From contig NZ_JBBUKT010000009.1 of NCBI RefSeq assembly GCF_038066715.1, forward strand, positions 248,001 to 312,000: a stretch of 64,000 nucleotides of DNA. Reading direction: 5' to 3'. The DNA comes from Luteolibacter sp. Y139 (lineage in GTDB: Bacteria; Verrucomicrobiota; Verrucomicrobiia; Verrucomicrobiales; Akkermansiaceae). Each line of letters opens with the position of its first letter. Position 1 is the first letter of the stretch. Shown piece after piece: positions 8,126-17,251 of this stretch. The notes beneath the pieces were generated by a model. That model made no database searches. It was not told the DNA's origin and worked only from the letters and a program-made list of their open reading frames with translations. Both the position numbers and the translations under genes were made by a program.

Positions 8126-11100
8126 CTAATGGAGTTCCTTGAGTGTCCACGCTGATTGCCGGTCCTTGGTGGCCTCGCGGACCTTGGTCACGTCCTCTGC
8201 GGAAACGGGAGCGGCGTCGTTCGACCATGAGTGCCGGACGTAGCTGAGCACGTCGGCGATGTCGGCGTCGTTCATCAAGCCCACCGGTGGCATCAGCGAA
8301 TTCACGGCGGGCTTGCCGGGGATTTCGACCGGGCCGGTCAGGCCGTGGATGACGATGCGGATGGGATTGGCCGGGTCGCCGATGGCGGTCTGCGAGCCAT
8401 CGAGCGGCGGGAAGGCGCTATCGACGCCGGTGCCGGTGCTCTGGTGGCAGGCGGCACAGGTGCGGGCATAGACGGCTTCACCGCGGGTGAGTTGGTCGGC
8501 GGGCGGATTGTATTTCTTGGTGGCGGCTTTTGCGACGAGGGCTTCCTTGAGCGCCTTGGCCAAGGGTGAGTCATCGTTTTCCAAACGCTCGATGATTTGC
8601 GAAGGACGGCTTTCAGCGAAAGCGCGGATCGCAGCGGGATAGATGCGCTCCTTCAACACGGACGGATCAGGCGGGTTCTTGAGCGAGGCGAGCAGGAAGC
8701 CGACGTAGTGACGCGCGGCGGCGGCGGCGAAACAGCGATCCAACACTTCGCCGCGGCGAAGTTGCTGTTGGCTGCGGTGCCAATCGCGGAGTTCGCTGCC
8801 GAGGCCCTCGCTGGGATTGGCCCGGGCTACCTGCAGCAGCCATTCGCGAATGAAGAAGGGGTCCGTCTCGTGACTGGGATCGAGGACAGGGGGCGGCTCA
8901 ACGGTGGGCCAAAAGGTCATCGCAGCCCTTCTGCAACCCGACGACGAAGAGGTTTTCACGATGTCCTTAAGCAGGGTCACCCGCTCGAAGGGCCTCTCCG
9001 AGACGTATCCCAGGCCGCCGAGGGCGTAGAGGGCGTGGATGTTGTCCTTTGCGCGTTCCAAGAGCTGGGGAACGAGGTCGGCATCGGCCTTTTCCACGAT
9101 CAACCGCTCGGCGTGAAGGCGGCGGACCAGGGACGCGTCGGAGAGGCCTTCGAGCAGTGATTCGGGCTTGGCCGGGTCGAGTGGCTTCAGCTCCGGCTCT
9201 TTGTCGTCCTTCGGGAGCACCCGATAGATCCGGCCCATGCGCTTGTCGCGGAGCGGCGTCACGTAGGCGCCACCCTTGCCACGCTCGACCTTGGTTTGCT
9301 CGAAGGGGGCGCCGGGACGGTTGTGTTGGACGATGATCTTGTACCAATCCGCGATCCAGACCGCGCCATCCGGTCCGGTCTCGGCGGCGACGGGGGCGGA
9401 CCAAGCGTCGGAGCTGGCGTAGAGGTTGTTGCCATCGAAGTCGGCGAAGAAGTCGGCGTTCTCGGTTCGGAGCCAGCCAATGGAAACGAGGTGGCCGGTC
9501 GGTTCGCAGACGAAGGCGGCCTTGTTCTGCCATTCGGAAGGGAAGCGCTTGCCGGTGTAGATACCGTGGCCTGCGGCGGCGGTGTAATGGCGGGCCTTGG
9601 CGCGGATGCGGCCTTCGCCGAGCAGCTCGACGGGCGGGTCCCAGCCGTCCGAGCCCTGCACATCGAGCGTGGTGGGGAAGATGCGGGTGCCCTTGTCGGC
9701 CTTGTGCACCGGGCCGTTGTCGCCGATGACCTGCCAGCTCGGCTGGCGGTTGGCGGTGGAGCCGAGCACGTCGAAGTTTTCGGTGAAGGCGAGGCCCCAG
9801 GTGTTGTTGGTGGTCTTGCCGAGGAACTCCAGGCGCGAACCATCGGGCAGGAAGCGGAAGACGCCGGTATCGAACTTCACCGGCTTTCCGCCAACGGTGC
9901 CATCGAAGCCCGCGTAGCCATCGGTCCCGTAGATCCAGCCGTCGAAGCCTTGGCGAAGGTTCGAGACACCCGCGTGGGTGTCGTGGGTTTTGAAGCCATC
10001 GAGCAGCACGGTGCGCTGGTCGGCCTTGTCGTCGCCGTTGGTGTCCTTGAGCAGGAGGATCTGCGAGCCGCTGGTGACGATGGCTCCATCGGTCACGCAG
10101 ACGGCGGAGGTGGAGATCGAGAGGTGTTCGGCGAAGACGGTGAACTTGTCGGCCTTCCCATCGTGATCGGTGTCCTCGCAGATCTTCAGGCGGTCATTGC
10201 CCGGAGACTGCATGTCGTTTGGATAATCGAGCGCTTCGACCACCCACAGGCGGTCACGATGATCCCACGCGATGGCGATGGGGTTCACGATATCCGGCTC
10301 CGAGGCGAAGAGGGAGAGCTGGAAGCCGGCCGGGACCTGCGCGCACTTCATCGACTCCACAGGGGAAAGCGGCGATTGGATCTTCGGCACGGGCAGCTTG
10401 GTCTCGTAGCGCGCCGGGAGCATCGGCACCTCGTATTTCAGCTCCGGCAGGTCGATCAGCGACACGTTATCACCGACCGCCCAGCGGATGCCGCGCACCA
10501 GTAGATCGTGGAAGCCCTCTTGTTTCCAGCAACGCTCGTCGTGGCCGTGGGCGGTGTAGAAGACGCGGCCTTTGCCCTGCTGGCGGACCCAAGTCCACGG
10601 CTCGTCGCCGCGCTTCTGGAGGACGGTGATGTCATTGGAGAGCTTGTGATGGCGGTAGGTTTCGTCCCAGGTTTCGAAGGGCTTGTAGCCCTTCATGATG
10701 GGGTGATCCGGAGCCACGACGTCGGCGGTGAAGGTGCCGGTGTCGTGTCCCTCGATCTGGCCGCCGACGAGGGCGACGTACTCGTCATTCTTCTTGAAGC
10801 AGGCCGAGCCGCAGTGGACCGGGACGAAGCCGCCGCCATTGTCGACGAAGCCCTTTACCGCCGCCAATTGCTGCGGGGTGATTTCCTGATGGTTCGCGAA
10901 GATCAGCAGGGCGTCGTATTTCGCCAGGTTCTCCGGTGTGAGGGCGTCCATCCGCTTTTCATAGGTCAGGTGGATGCCCTTGTTGCCGACGGCTTCCTTG
11001 AAGATGGCGTATTGGTCGAGCGGGCGGTGGTGTTCGTCGTCGCCGAAAAACAGGACTTCGATCGCCCGCGGCTCCTTGGCCTTTTGCTCGGCGCCGAGCA

Positions 11101-11149
11101 AAAGGGTTCCCAGGAAAAGCAGTGGCAGCAGGATGCGGATTAACGCCAT
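8126..11149 (-). CDS. PVC-type haem-binding CxxCH protein: ThuA-like, dehydrogenase propeller, HEAT, cytochrome c
   Basis: 1007 residues, signal peptide at the N-terminus (MALIRILLPLLFLGTLLLGA), so periplasmic or extracytoplasmic. Domains in order: ThuA-like/GATase-1-like fold about 28-240 (IEVLFFGDDEHHRPLDQYAI, GFVPVHCGSACF, HGHDERCW); membrane-bound-dehydrogenase beta-propeller about 262-650 (FQLSLFASEPDIVNPIAIAW, DTDHDGKADKF); helical HEAT-like region about 680-870; cytochrome c domain from about 890, with CAACH at 898-902 and a probable axial Met in NSLMPPVG. The family is typical of Planctomycetes-Verrucomicrobia and is often linked to sugar oxidation. It lies 59 bases downstream of the ATPase gene on the same strand; whether they share a transcript is unclear. 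Confidence 0.9.
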   Translation of the reverse strand: MALIRILLPLLFLGTLLLGAEQKAKEPRAIEVLFFGDDEHHRPLDQYAIFKEAVGNKGIHLTYEKRMDALTPENLAKYDALLIFANHQEITPQQLAAVKGFVDNGGGFVPVHCGSACFKKNDEYVALVGGQIEGHDTGTFTADVVAPDHPIMKGYKPFETWDETYRHHKLSNDITVLQKRGDEPWTWVRQQGKGRVFYTAHGHDERCWKQEGFHDLLVRGIRWAVGDNVSLIDLPELKYEVPMLPARYETKLPVPKIQSPLSPVESMKCAQVPAGFQLSLFASEPDIVNPIAIAWDHRDRLWVVEALDYPNDMQSPGNDRLKICEDTDHDGKADKFTVFAEHLSISTSAVCVTDGAIVTSGSQILLLKDTNGDDKADQRTVLLDGFKTHDTHAGVSNLRQGFDGWIYGTDGYAGFDGTVGGKPVKFDTGVFRFLPDGSRLEFLGKTTNNTWGLAFTENFDVLGSTANRQPSWQVIGDNGPVHKADKGTRIFPTTLDVQGSDGWDPPVELLGEGRIRAKARHYTAAAGHGIYTGKRFPSEWQNKAAFVCEPTGHLVSIGWLRTENADFFADFDGNNLYASSDAWSAPVAAETGPDGAVWIADWYKIIVQHNRPGAPFEQTKVERGKGGAYVTPLRDKRMGRIYRVLPKDDKEPELKPLDPAKPESLLEGLSDASLVRRLHAERLIVEKADADLVPQLLERAKDNIHALYALGGLGYVSERPFERVTLLKDIVKTSSSSGCRRAAMTFWPTVEPPPVLDPSHETDPFFIREWLLQVARANPSEGLGSELRDWHRSQQQLRRGEVLDRCFAAAAARHYVGFLLASLKNPPDPSVLKERIYPAAIRAFAESRPSQIIERLENDDSPLAKALKEALVAKAATKKYNPPADQLTRGEAVYARTCAACHQSTGTGVDSAFPPLDGSQTAIGDPANPIRIVIHGLTGPVEIPGKPAVNSLMPPVGLMNDADIADVLSYVRHSWSNDAAPVSAEDVTKVREATKDRQSAWTLKELH

Positions 11150-11208
11150 GGGAATTCCATACGCGTTCGACTGGTCAAATCCACGGGATTTCCGTGGCAG
11201 CGATCATC

Positions 11209-12645
11209 TTATCCCATCACCCACTCATCGGCATTGAGAAGGTGGTCGAAATAATCCGATGCCTCAATGGATGGGTCCAGTTCGCCGGAATGGATCAGAA
11301 TGGTGCGGACGGTCTGGGTTTTCGGCAGCTTCAGGCGGGCGACCTTTTCGCGGACTTCGTCGATTACGCCCGGGCCGATGTGACGGCGGAATTTCAGCTC
11401 GCAGACGTAGACCGCCTGGCGGGTCCGGATCATGAGGTCGACCTGACAGGCCTGCAGGCGCAGGGTTTTGCCTTGGGCATAGGGACCGGCATTGAGGACG
11501 GCGCGGTTTTTTAAGCCGAGGCGCTCGAAGACCTCGTCGAGGCTATCGAGCACGAGCGTCTCGAACTGATGGCCCATGATGGCGTCCCAGGCTTCCAGCG
11601 TCTCGATGGGCTGGCGCTGATAGAGTCCCTTGAGGATGCGTTCCTTGGCCGGTTCGATGTACTTCAGGTAAAAGCGGAGGTAGTTGTCAGCGATGCGGTA
11701 GCGGTGATCGCGAGGGCGGGTCTTGCCGGTGGCGGGGTCGAAGAAGCGGTCCTTGCGGAGGAAGCCGGCGAGTTCCAGATCGGTGAGCGCGTCGCCGAGG
11801 CTGCCGCCGCGTTCGCGTTCGAGTGCCTCGCTGATTTGCTGAAGGGATTTCGGTCCGCTCACCAGCGTGCTGACGATGTCCCGGCAGGTCGCGGCGCGGC
11901 GGGTGAAGATATCATGGAAGATGCGCTCGAATTCGTGGAAGAGCATGCCGCCCTGATGAAAGCAGAGGCGCTCGATATTTTCCTCGGCACTGCGGGTGGG
12001 CACGATCTGCTCGAGATAGCTGGGCACGCCGCCGGTGACGGCGAGGACGCGCCATTTGTCGGCGGCGGCCACCCGGGAAGCGCGCTTTCCCCAGAAGGCG
12101 ACGCATTCGGCGAGCGGCAGCGGCTTGAGATGGAATTGCCACGAACAGCGTCCGACAAAGCCGGTGCTATTGAGGATGTTTTCCTCGATCCATGAGGATA
12201 CCGAGCCGCACAGGACGAGGGTTAGGCCAGGGATTTTGGAGAAAAGCTGGTCCCACGCGGTTTTCAAATGACCGGCGAAGTCCTGGTCACCGATGGCCAT
12301 CCAGGAAATCTCATCGAGCAGCACAACCACCGAGCCTTTTGTAGGAAGTTGGCTGGCGAGGAGTTGGAAGGCAGTGGGCCAATCCGGCAGCACCACGCGC
12401 GGAGCCGCGGTCTGTTTTGTTAGATGGCCGGAGAAGGAATCGAGCTGTTCCTGTTTGGTGATTCCTTCGCGCGGCGGCAGGCCGATGAAGGAGAGGAAAT
12501 GATTGGCTGCTGCGGCACACTCTTCGATGAAACGGCTCTTGCCGACCCTCCGGCGACCTTGGCAGGTCACCAGAGAGGCGGTTCTTTTTTTCAGGAGTTC
12601 GGTGAATTCACGGCGCTCCGCCTGCCTGCCGATGTAGCCGTCCAT
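11209..12645 (-). CDS. AAA ATPase with C-terminal DUF234-type nuclease-like domain
   Basis: 478 residues. Walker A is GRRRVGKSR near residues 30-38, Walker B is VVVLLDEISW near 107, and a sensor-1-like GSVSSWIEENIL follows. After a winged-helix segment (about 290-345) the C-terminal domain contains VDLMIRTRQAVYVCELKF, the D...ExK arrangement of restriction-like nucleases seen in DUF234 proteins of the archaeal-type ATPase family. These genes are widespread, patchily distributed and often suspected to be mobile or toxin-like; no function is proven for this one. The ATG at 12645 sits directly against three tandem hairpins, leaving no ordinary Shine-Dalgarno site. Confidence 0.85.
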   Translation of the reverse strand: MDGYIGRQAERREFTELLKKRTASLVTCQGRRRVGKSRFIEECAAAANHFLSFIGLPPREGITKQEQLDSFSGHLTKQTAAPRVVLPDWPTAFQLLASQLPTKGSVVVLLDEISWMAIGDQDFAGHLKTAWDQLFSKIPGLTLVLCGSVSSWIEENILNSTGFVGRCSWQFHLKPLPLAECVAFWGKRASRVAAADKWRVLAVTGGVPSYLEQIVPTRSAEENIERLCFHQGGMLFHEFERIFHDIFTRRAATCRDIVSTLVSGPKSLQQISEALERERGGSLGDALTDLELAGFLRKDRFFDPATGKTRPRDHRYRIADNYLRFYLKYIEPAKERILKGLYQRQPIETLEAWDAIMGHQFETLVLDSLDEVFERLGLKNRAVLNAGPYAQGKTLRLQACQVDLMIRTRQAVYVCELKFRRHIGPGVIDEVREKVARLKLPKTQTVRTILIHSGELDPSIEASDYFDHLLNADEWVMG

Positions 12646-12802
12646 GTCGATTTGGTGCCGGAAAGTGGCAGAGAATTTCTGGCACGAAATCGACGTTTTG
12701 TCAATTTGGTGCCGGAGATTGGTGGTAATTTTCGGGCACGAAATCGACGATGTGTTGATTTGGTGCCTGAAATTCGGGCGGTTTTTTCGGCACGAAATCG
12801 AC
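12646..12802. repeat. Three tandem 54-bp units, each an imperfect palindrome
   Basis: The motif TGGTGCC recurs at 12653, 12707 and 12761 and its partner GGCACGAAATCGAC at 12681, 12735 and 12789, so the period is exactly 54 bases three times. Inside each unit the left arm (T-rich, ending GGTGCC) is the inverse of the right arm (GGCACGAAAT...), giving a hairpin of about 47 bases with a divergent loop and six-base spacers. Arms are conserved and loops are not, which points to selection on the fold or on a protein site. The array fills the space between the 3' end of the GMC gene and the start codon of the ATPase gene. Confidence 0.9.
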
Positions 12803-12822
12803 CGGATGGCCGGAAGGGGCGC

Positions 12823-14538
12823 TCAGATATTGCCCTTCTTCGCCTCGCTGACCGCGTGGTCCACGGCCCTGGCTGTCAGCGCCATGTAGGTGAGGGAGGG
12901 GTTTTGGCAACCGGCGGAGGTCATCGCGGAACCGTCGGTGCAAAAGACGTTCGGCGCGCCCCAGACTTGGTTCCACTTGTTGAGCACCGAATTCTTCGGC
13001 GAGTCACCCATGCGGGCGGTGCCCATCTCGTGAATGCCGAGGCCGATGGCGGGCTCGTTGTTGTAGGACTGGATGTCCTTGGCGCCCATCGCCTCCAGCA
13101 TCGCGACGGCGTCGTCGCGCATATCGAGGCGCATGTTGATCTCGTTCTCGCGGAACGCCGCGTTGGCGACAACGAGTGGCAGGCCCCACTGGTCGGTCTT
13201 GTCGGGATGGAGCCAGATGCGGTTGTCGGCGTAGGGCAGGCATTCGCCAAAACCTCCGATGCCCACGCCCCACGGGCCAAATGAAGTGAGCTGCTTTTTG
13301 AATTCCTCGCCGAAGCCGTCGATCTGCCGTGTCCATCCTTGGCGAAGGCCGCCGCCCTGATAGCCGTAGCCGCGGAGGTAACTGCGGGTGGGCTTCTCGG
13401 TGTGATTGCGGTAACGCGGAATATAGATGCCGTTCGGACGGCGGCCGTAGGTGATCTTGTCGAGGTGTTCCTCGAAGACGCCGGTGGCACCGACGCCGAG
13501 GTGGTGGTCCATCAGGTTGCGGCCGAGCGAGCCGCTCTCGTCCATGCCTTCGGGGAAGCGCTTGGATTTCGAATGCATCAGGATCGCGGTGGAGGCGACG
13601 GTCGAGGCATTGAGGAAGATGATCTTGGCGAAGAACTCGGTGGTTTCCTTGGTGAGCTCGTCGATCAAGCGGACGCCGATGGCCTTGTCCGTCTCATCGT
13701 CGAAGATTACCGAGTGGACGATCGAGTGCGGGCGCAGGGTCATGTTCCCCGTGTTCTCCGCGGCCTTCAGCGTGGCGGCCTGACTACTGAAATACGCGCC
13801 GTAGGGACAGCCGCGCATGCAGAGATTCCGGTACATGCAGGAGGAACGGCCGAGGGCGAGCTGCTCGGGGGTCGGTGCGGTGAGATGCGCCACGCGGCCG
13901 GGGATGACCTTGCGGCCCGGCCACTTCGCTTCGACGGCCTTCTTGAAATCGAGCTCGGCGGGAGTGAGTGCCATCGGCGGCTGGAAGATGCCGTCGGGGA
14001 GTTGGTCGAGGCCTTCGAGCGAGCCGCTGATGCCGGCGAACTTCTCGGCGTGGTCATACCACGGGGCGAGGTCGGCGTAATTGATCGGCCACGGGATGGC
14101 GATGCCGTCCTTGGCATTCGCTTCGAAGTCCATGGGCGAGAGCCGGTAGCTCTGCTTGCCCCACAGGAGCGAGCGGCCGCCCTTGTGGTAGCCGCGCATC
14201 CAGTCGAAGCGCTTTTCCTCGATGTAGGGGTTCTCCTTGTCGTTGACGAAGTACTGCCCGTGGGCGGGCGTCACGGTGTAGCCGGTGCGGTTCTGGACCT
14301 TTTGGTCCTCCAGCATCTGGCGGGTGGGCCGGTTGAGGTGGGAGAGCTGCCACGGCGCGCTCATCGTGGTGTCGTAGCCCTCGATGTGCTTCACGTCGCG
14401 GCCGCGCTCGAGCACCAGCGTCTTGAGTCCTTTTTCGCACAGCTCCTTGGCAGCCCAGCCGCCGGAGATCCCGGAGCCGACGACGATGGCGTCGTAGGTA
14501 TGCTCCGCCTTGCCCTTGAGATTGAGGTTGGTGGCCAT
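12823..14538 (-). CDS. GMC-family oxidoreductase (FAD), catalytic subunit
   Basis: 571 residues. The dinucleotide-binding motif VVGSGISGGWAAKEL at about 19-33 opens the protein, followed by the LVLERG strand end; the C-terminal GMC region has HEMGTARMG and CQNPSLTYMALTARAVDH, which supply the active-site His and Asn. It pairs with the subunit-3 gene immediately upstream, as in membrane gluconate or sugar dehydrogenases and glucoside 3-dehydrogenases. No cytochrome subunit gene follows, although the haem protein at 8126 is nearby. The frame is open upstream to 14634; 14538 is chosen because it lies four bases after the partner's stop. Substrate is not determined; a sugar is likely. Confidence 0.88.
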   Translation of the reverse strand: MATNLNLKGKAEHTYDAIVVGSGISGGWAAKELCEKGLKTLVLERGRDVKHIEGYDTTMSAPWQLSHLNRPTRQMLEDQKVQNRTGYTVTPAHGQYFVNDKENPYIEEKRFDWMRGYHKGGRSLLWGKQSYRLSPMDFEANAKDGIAIPWPINYADLAPWYDHAEKFAGISGSLEGLDQLPDGIFQPPMALTPAELDFKKAVEAKWPGRKVIPGRVAHLTAPTPEQLALGRSSCMYRNLCMRGCPYGAYFSSQAATLKAAENTGNMTLRPHSIVHSVIFDDETDKAIGVRLIDELTKETTEFFAKIIFLNASTVASTAILMHSKSKRFPEGMDESGSLGRNLMDHHLGVGATGVFEEHLDKITYGRRPNGIYIPRYRNHTEKPTRSYLRGYGYQGGGLRQGWTRQIDGFGEEFKKQLTSFGPWGVGIGGFGECLPYADNRIWLHPDKTDQWGLPLVVANAAFRENEINMRLDMRDDAVAMLEAMGAKDIQSYNNEPAIGLGIHEMGTARMGDSPKNSVLNKWNQVWGAPNVFCTDGSAMTSAGCQNPSLTYMALTARAVDHAVSEAKKGNI

Positions 14539-14542
14539 GGCT

Positions 14543-15094
14543 TCAGATCGAGTAGGCCTTCTGGCCGGGCTTGAGGTCCATGGCGGCATCCCAACGTCCG
14601 GGGACGAGGGTGAACTCGAAGGCCTGGGTCGCACCGATCTCGGAGTTCACGAAGCAGAACTTGGTGAGGTCCTTGAACTGGCGGATGAAGGCCTTGGTGT
14701 TCCCGGCTTGCTTCGCCTCGTTCTCCATGGCGGTTAGCAGGGTGATGCGCTCCGCGGTCGCGAGCTGGGCAAAGGGCTTCTTGGACTGATCCGCGGCGTG
14801 GGTTTCCACGGTGCCGAGACCTTCGAGGATCACCTTCTGATCGCTTTCGGGCAGGCAATCCTGGGCGATCAGTTCGATCAGCGCGGGAACGCCGGCATCG
14901 ATCGCTCCCGGAGTGTCGGTTTTCGGGATGATCGTCTCCGCAAGGACCGCGACGAGTTCGCGCTGGGGCTTGGTGAAAAAGGTTAGCTTCGACGGATCGA
15001 ATGGTTCGGCGAGCTTGGCGAAGGCGCTCTCCGGCAGGGCAAGTGAGCCGCCGAAGGTGAGCGCCATGACTTTGAGGATTTCCCGGCGGTCCAT
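14543..15094 (-). CDS. Gluconate 2-dehydrogenase subunit 3-like protein
   Basis: 183 residues with an N-terminal signal resembling a twin-arginine type (MDRREILKVMALTFGGSLAL). The mature part, with LAETIIPKTDTPGAIDAGVP, is characteristic of the gluconate_2-dh3 family, the small subunit that chaperones and exports its GMC partner across the membrane. Only four bases separate its stop from the GMC start, so the two are certainly one transcript. By analogy the complex would be periplasmic and deliver electrons to a cytochrome c. It is the first gene of the pair, 84 bases beyond the peptidase stop. Confidence 0.88.
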   Translation of the reverse strand: MDRREILKVMALTFGGSLALPESAFAKLAEPFDPSKLTFFTKPQRELVAVLAETIIPKTDTPGAIDAGVPALIELIAQDCLPESDQKVILEGLGTVETHAADQSKKPFAQLATAERITLLTAMENEAKQAGNTKAFIRQFKDLTKFCFVNSEIGATQAFEFTLVPGRWDAAMDLKPGQKAYSI

Positions 15095-15178
15095 GGGTTT
15101 GCCATGATTAACCCTTTCGAGGGGCCGCGGGCGAGCAAAAGCCTGCCCTCTCCCGTGAATGGGGGAGCGTGGATGTCC

Positions 15179-17242
15179 TCAGCGCGGGCCACCGAGGTGG
15201 GCGCGGAAGAAATCAACGCGGCGGCGTTGGCCGTAGCGTTCCTCGCCGGAGCCGTGGTTCTTGCCGGTCATGGGGAGGAACTCGAAGTCCTTGTCGGCGG
15301 CGATCAGGGCATTGATGACCTGATAGGTGGAGGAGGGGTCCACGTTGGTGTCGACCTCGCCGACGGTGAGGAGCAAGGCGCCTTTGAGGTTCTTGGCGTG
15401 GGTGACGTTCGAGTTGTCGGCGTATTCCGGGCCGACGGGCCAATCCATCCACTGCTCGTTCCACCAGATCTTATCCATGCGGTTGTCATGGCAGCCGCAG
15501 TCGGCGGCGGCGGCCTTGTAGAAGTCGCCGTGAAAGAGGAGGGCGCCGAGGGCATTCTGGCCGCCGGCCGAGCCGCCGAAGATGCCGACGCGGTCGAGGT
15601 CCATCTGCGGCCATTTTTTCGCGGCCTCTTTCAGCCATGCAATGCGGTCGGGGAAGCCGGCGTCCTTGAGATTCTTGTAGCAGAAGTGATGGAATTCCGC
15701 GCAGCGGTTGGCGGTGCCCTTGCCATCGATCTGCACCACGATGAATCCGTGGACCGCAACCTCGTGCTTCGGGATCATCCATGGGTTCCAAGCTTTCGGG
15801 ACGAAAGAGTCCTGAGGACCGGCGTAGATGTGCTCGATGACCGGGTATTTCTTCGCGGGGTCGAAGTCAGGCGGCAGGCAAACGACGCCATAAATGTCGA
15901 ACTTGCCGTCGCGATCCTTGGAGGCGAAGGGCTCGGCCAGCGGCCAGCCGGTGGCGCGGAGTTTCGAGTCGTCCGCTTCGGCGAGGGTGGCGATGAGTTT
16001 GCCGTCGGCCCAGCTCCGGAGTTCGGTGACGGGTGACTTGTTCACCCGCGACCAACGGCAAGTGTAGTATTTCCCACCGGGCGAACGCTCGAAGCGATCG
16101 TGCGTGCCGTTTGCCTGGGTAAGCGGGATCAGCTTGCCGGTGTCGATCGAGACGCGGGCGTAGTGGATGTAGTAGGGGTCCTGATCCTTGTAGCAGCCGG
16201 AGATTTTCAGGAGCACCTCGCGGTTTTCCTCATCCACGTTCACGACCTCGCGGACGATCCATTCGCCCTTGGTAAGCTGGCGCTTGGTGGAGCCGTCGCG
16301 GCCATCGAGCAGGTAGAGGTGCTTCCAGCCATCGCGCTCGGACATCCAGAGAATCTCCTCGCCATCGTTGAGGTCGCGGCGGAAGGAGTTGCCGGACACG
16401 AAGACGAAGGTGTCGCTTTCCTCGCGGACGAGCACGCGCTGCTGGCGGGTGGCGCTGTCGATCTCGATGACGTTGTGCTTGCCGAAGCCGCGCTCGGTGA
16501 ACTCGAAGGTCAGGCGCTTCGAGTCGCCGCGCCACGCGAGATTGTCGCACTCGAAAGGGTTCTCGATCAGCTTTGGATCGGCGGCGATGGGTTCGTCCTT
16601 GCCGGTGAAGAAGACCCACGGCGCGCGGGTGTCGATCACGTCGCCCGGCTTGGGGTAGGAGTTGGTGAAGTGCTTCGGCTGGAGCTGGTCCTTCGGTGAG
16701 GACTCGATGTAGTGGACCACCCGTTCCTCGACGTCCTTTTCCTTCCACATCGCGAAGCGGGACGAATCCGGGGCCCACAGCGGTTCGCCGGCGAAGGCAC
16801 CCGCGGCATCGGCCTTCGCGAGGGAGCGCTCGGAGTTTTCCTTGGTATCGCGCAGGATGAGCTCGCCATTGCGCAGCGAGACTTCCCAGCGAGCGTCCGG
16901 GGACTTCCATGAGCCGCGCGGGCCGGGGCGATCGCGGCGGCGGTTTCCGCGGCGCTCCTCCGGGCGGGCTTCGGGCACCGGGTCCTTGTCGGTGGCGGCG
17001 TCCGCCTTGCCGGTGGCCGGGTTCAATTTCATCGCGTGTTTCCCGTCCGCCGTCTCCAGCTGATAGAAGACGGCCGAGTCGTCGGGAGCCCAACGGACAT
17101 CGATGGATTCGTTGAGGACTTTGGTCTTGGCCACGCCGTACCAGCGGCCGGTGAGCTCATTGAAGTCGGCGAGATTGCCGTGGTCGGCGTGCGCCACCGT
17201 GATGAGGAGGCAGGTGGCAAGGAGGGCTGGACGGAATTTCAT
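15179..17242 (-). CDS. Prolyl oligopeptidase / dipeptidyl-peptidase IV-like serine peptidase (S9)
   Basis: 687 residues with a signal peptide (MKFRPALLATCLLITVAHA), so periplasmic or secreted. The N-terminal half is the beta-propeller of the DPP IV family; the C-terminal alpha/beta-hydrolase domain has the nucleophile in GIFGGSAGGQNA (Ser558), the acid in VGEVDTNVDP and the His in TGKNHGSGEE. The linker contains an Arg/Glu/Pro-rich insertion around residues 80-115 that is not usual in the family. It likely releases dipeptides from short peptides. It is monocistronic on the minus strand and starts only nine bases from a plus-strand gene, so promoters must overlap coding sequence. Confidence 0.9.
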   Translation of the reverse strand: MKFRPALLATCLLITVAHADHGNLADFNELTGRWYGVAKTKVLNESIDVRWAPDDSAVFYQLETADGKHAMKLNPATGKADAATDKDPVPEARPEERRGNRRRDRPGPRGSWKSPDARWEVSLRNGELILRDTKENSERSLAKADAAGAFAGEPLWAPDSSRFAMWKEKDVEERVVHYIESSPKDQLQPKHFTNSYPKPGDVIDTRAPWVFFTGKDEPIAADPKLIENPFECDNLAWRGDSKRLTFEFTERGFGKHNVIEIDSATRQQRVLVREESDTFVFVSGNSFRRDLNDGEEILWMSERDGWKHLYLLDGRDGSTKRQLTKGEWIVREVVNVDEENREVLLKISGCYKDQDPYYIHYARVSIDTGKLIPLTQANGTHDRFERSPGGKYYTCRWSRVNKSPVTELRSWADGKLIATLAEADDSKLRATGWPLAEPFASKDRDGKFDIYGVVCLPPDFDPAKKYPVIEHIYAGPQDSFVPKAWNPWMIPKHEVAVHGFIVVQIDGKGTANRCAEFHHFCYKNLKDAGFPDRIAWLKEAAKKWPQMDLDRVGIFGGSAGGQNALGALLFHGDFYKAAAADCGCHDNRMDKIWWNEQWMDWPVGPEYADNSNVTHAKNLKGALLLTVGEVDTNVDPSSTYQVINALIAADKDFEFLPMTGKNHGSGEERYGQRRRVDFFRAHLGGPR

Positions 17243-17251
17243 GGCCGGAAT

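Noticed and set aside
12646-12802. CRISPR-like array
   Set aside because: Only three units without unique spacers; each unit is a palindrome and the six-base gaps are too short.
12644-12889. 81-codon plus-strand frame with a repeated 18-residue peptide
   Set aside because: The peptide repeat is a consequence of the 54-base DNA repeat, which is a multiple of three and stays open in several frames. The arms, not the codons, are conserved.
9296-14574. Long plus-strand frames opposite the haem protein, ATPase and GMC genes
   Set aside because: Same reason: no starts with ribosome sites, low-complexity translation, and complete protein families on the minus strand.
17036-17251. Longer N-terminus for the lipoprotein gene
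   Set aside because: The upstream portion is antisense to the peptidase N-terminus and lacks any signal; starts at or after 17252 fit a lipoprotein signal.
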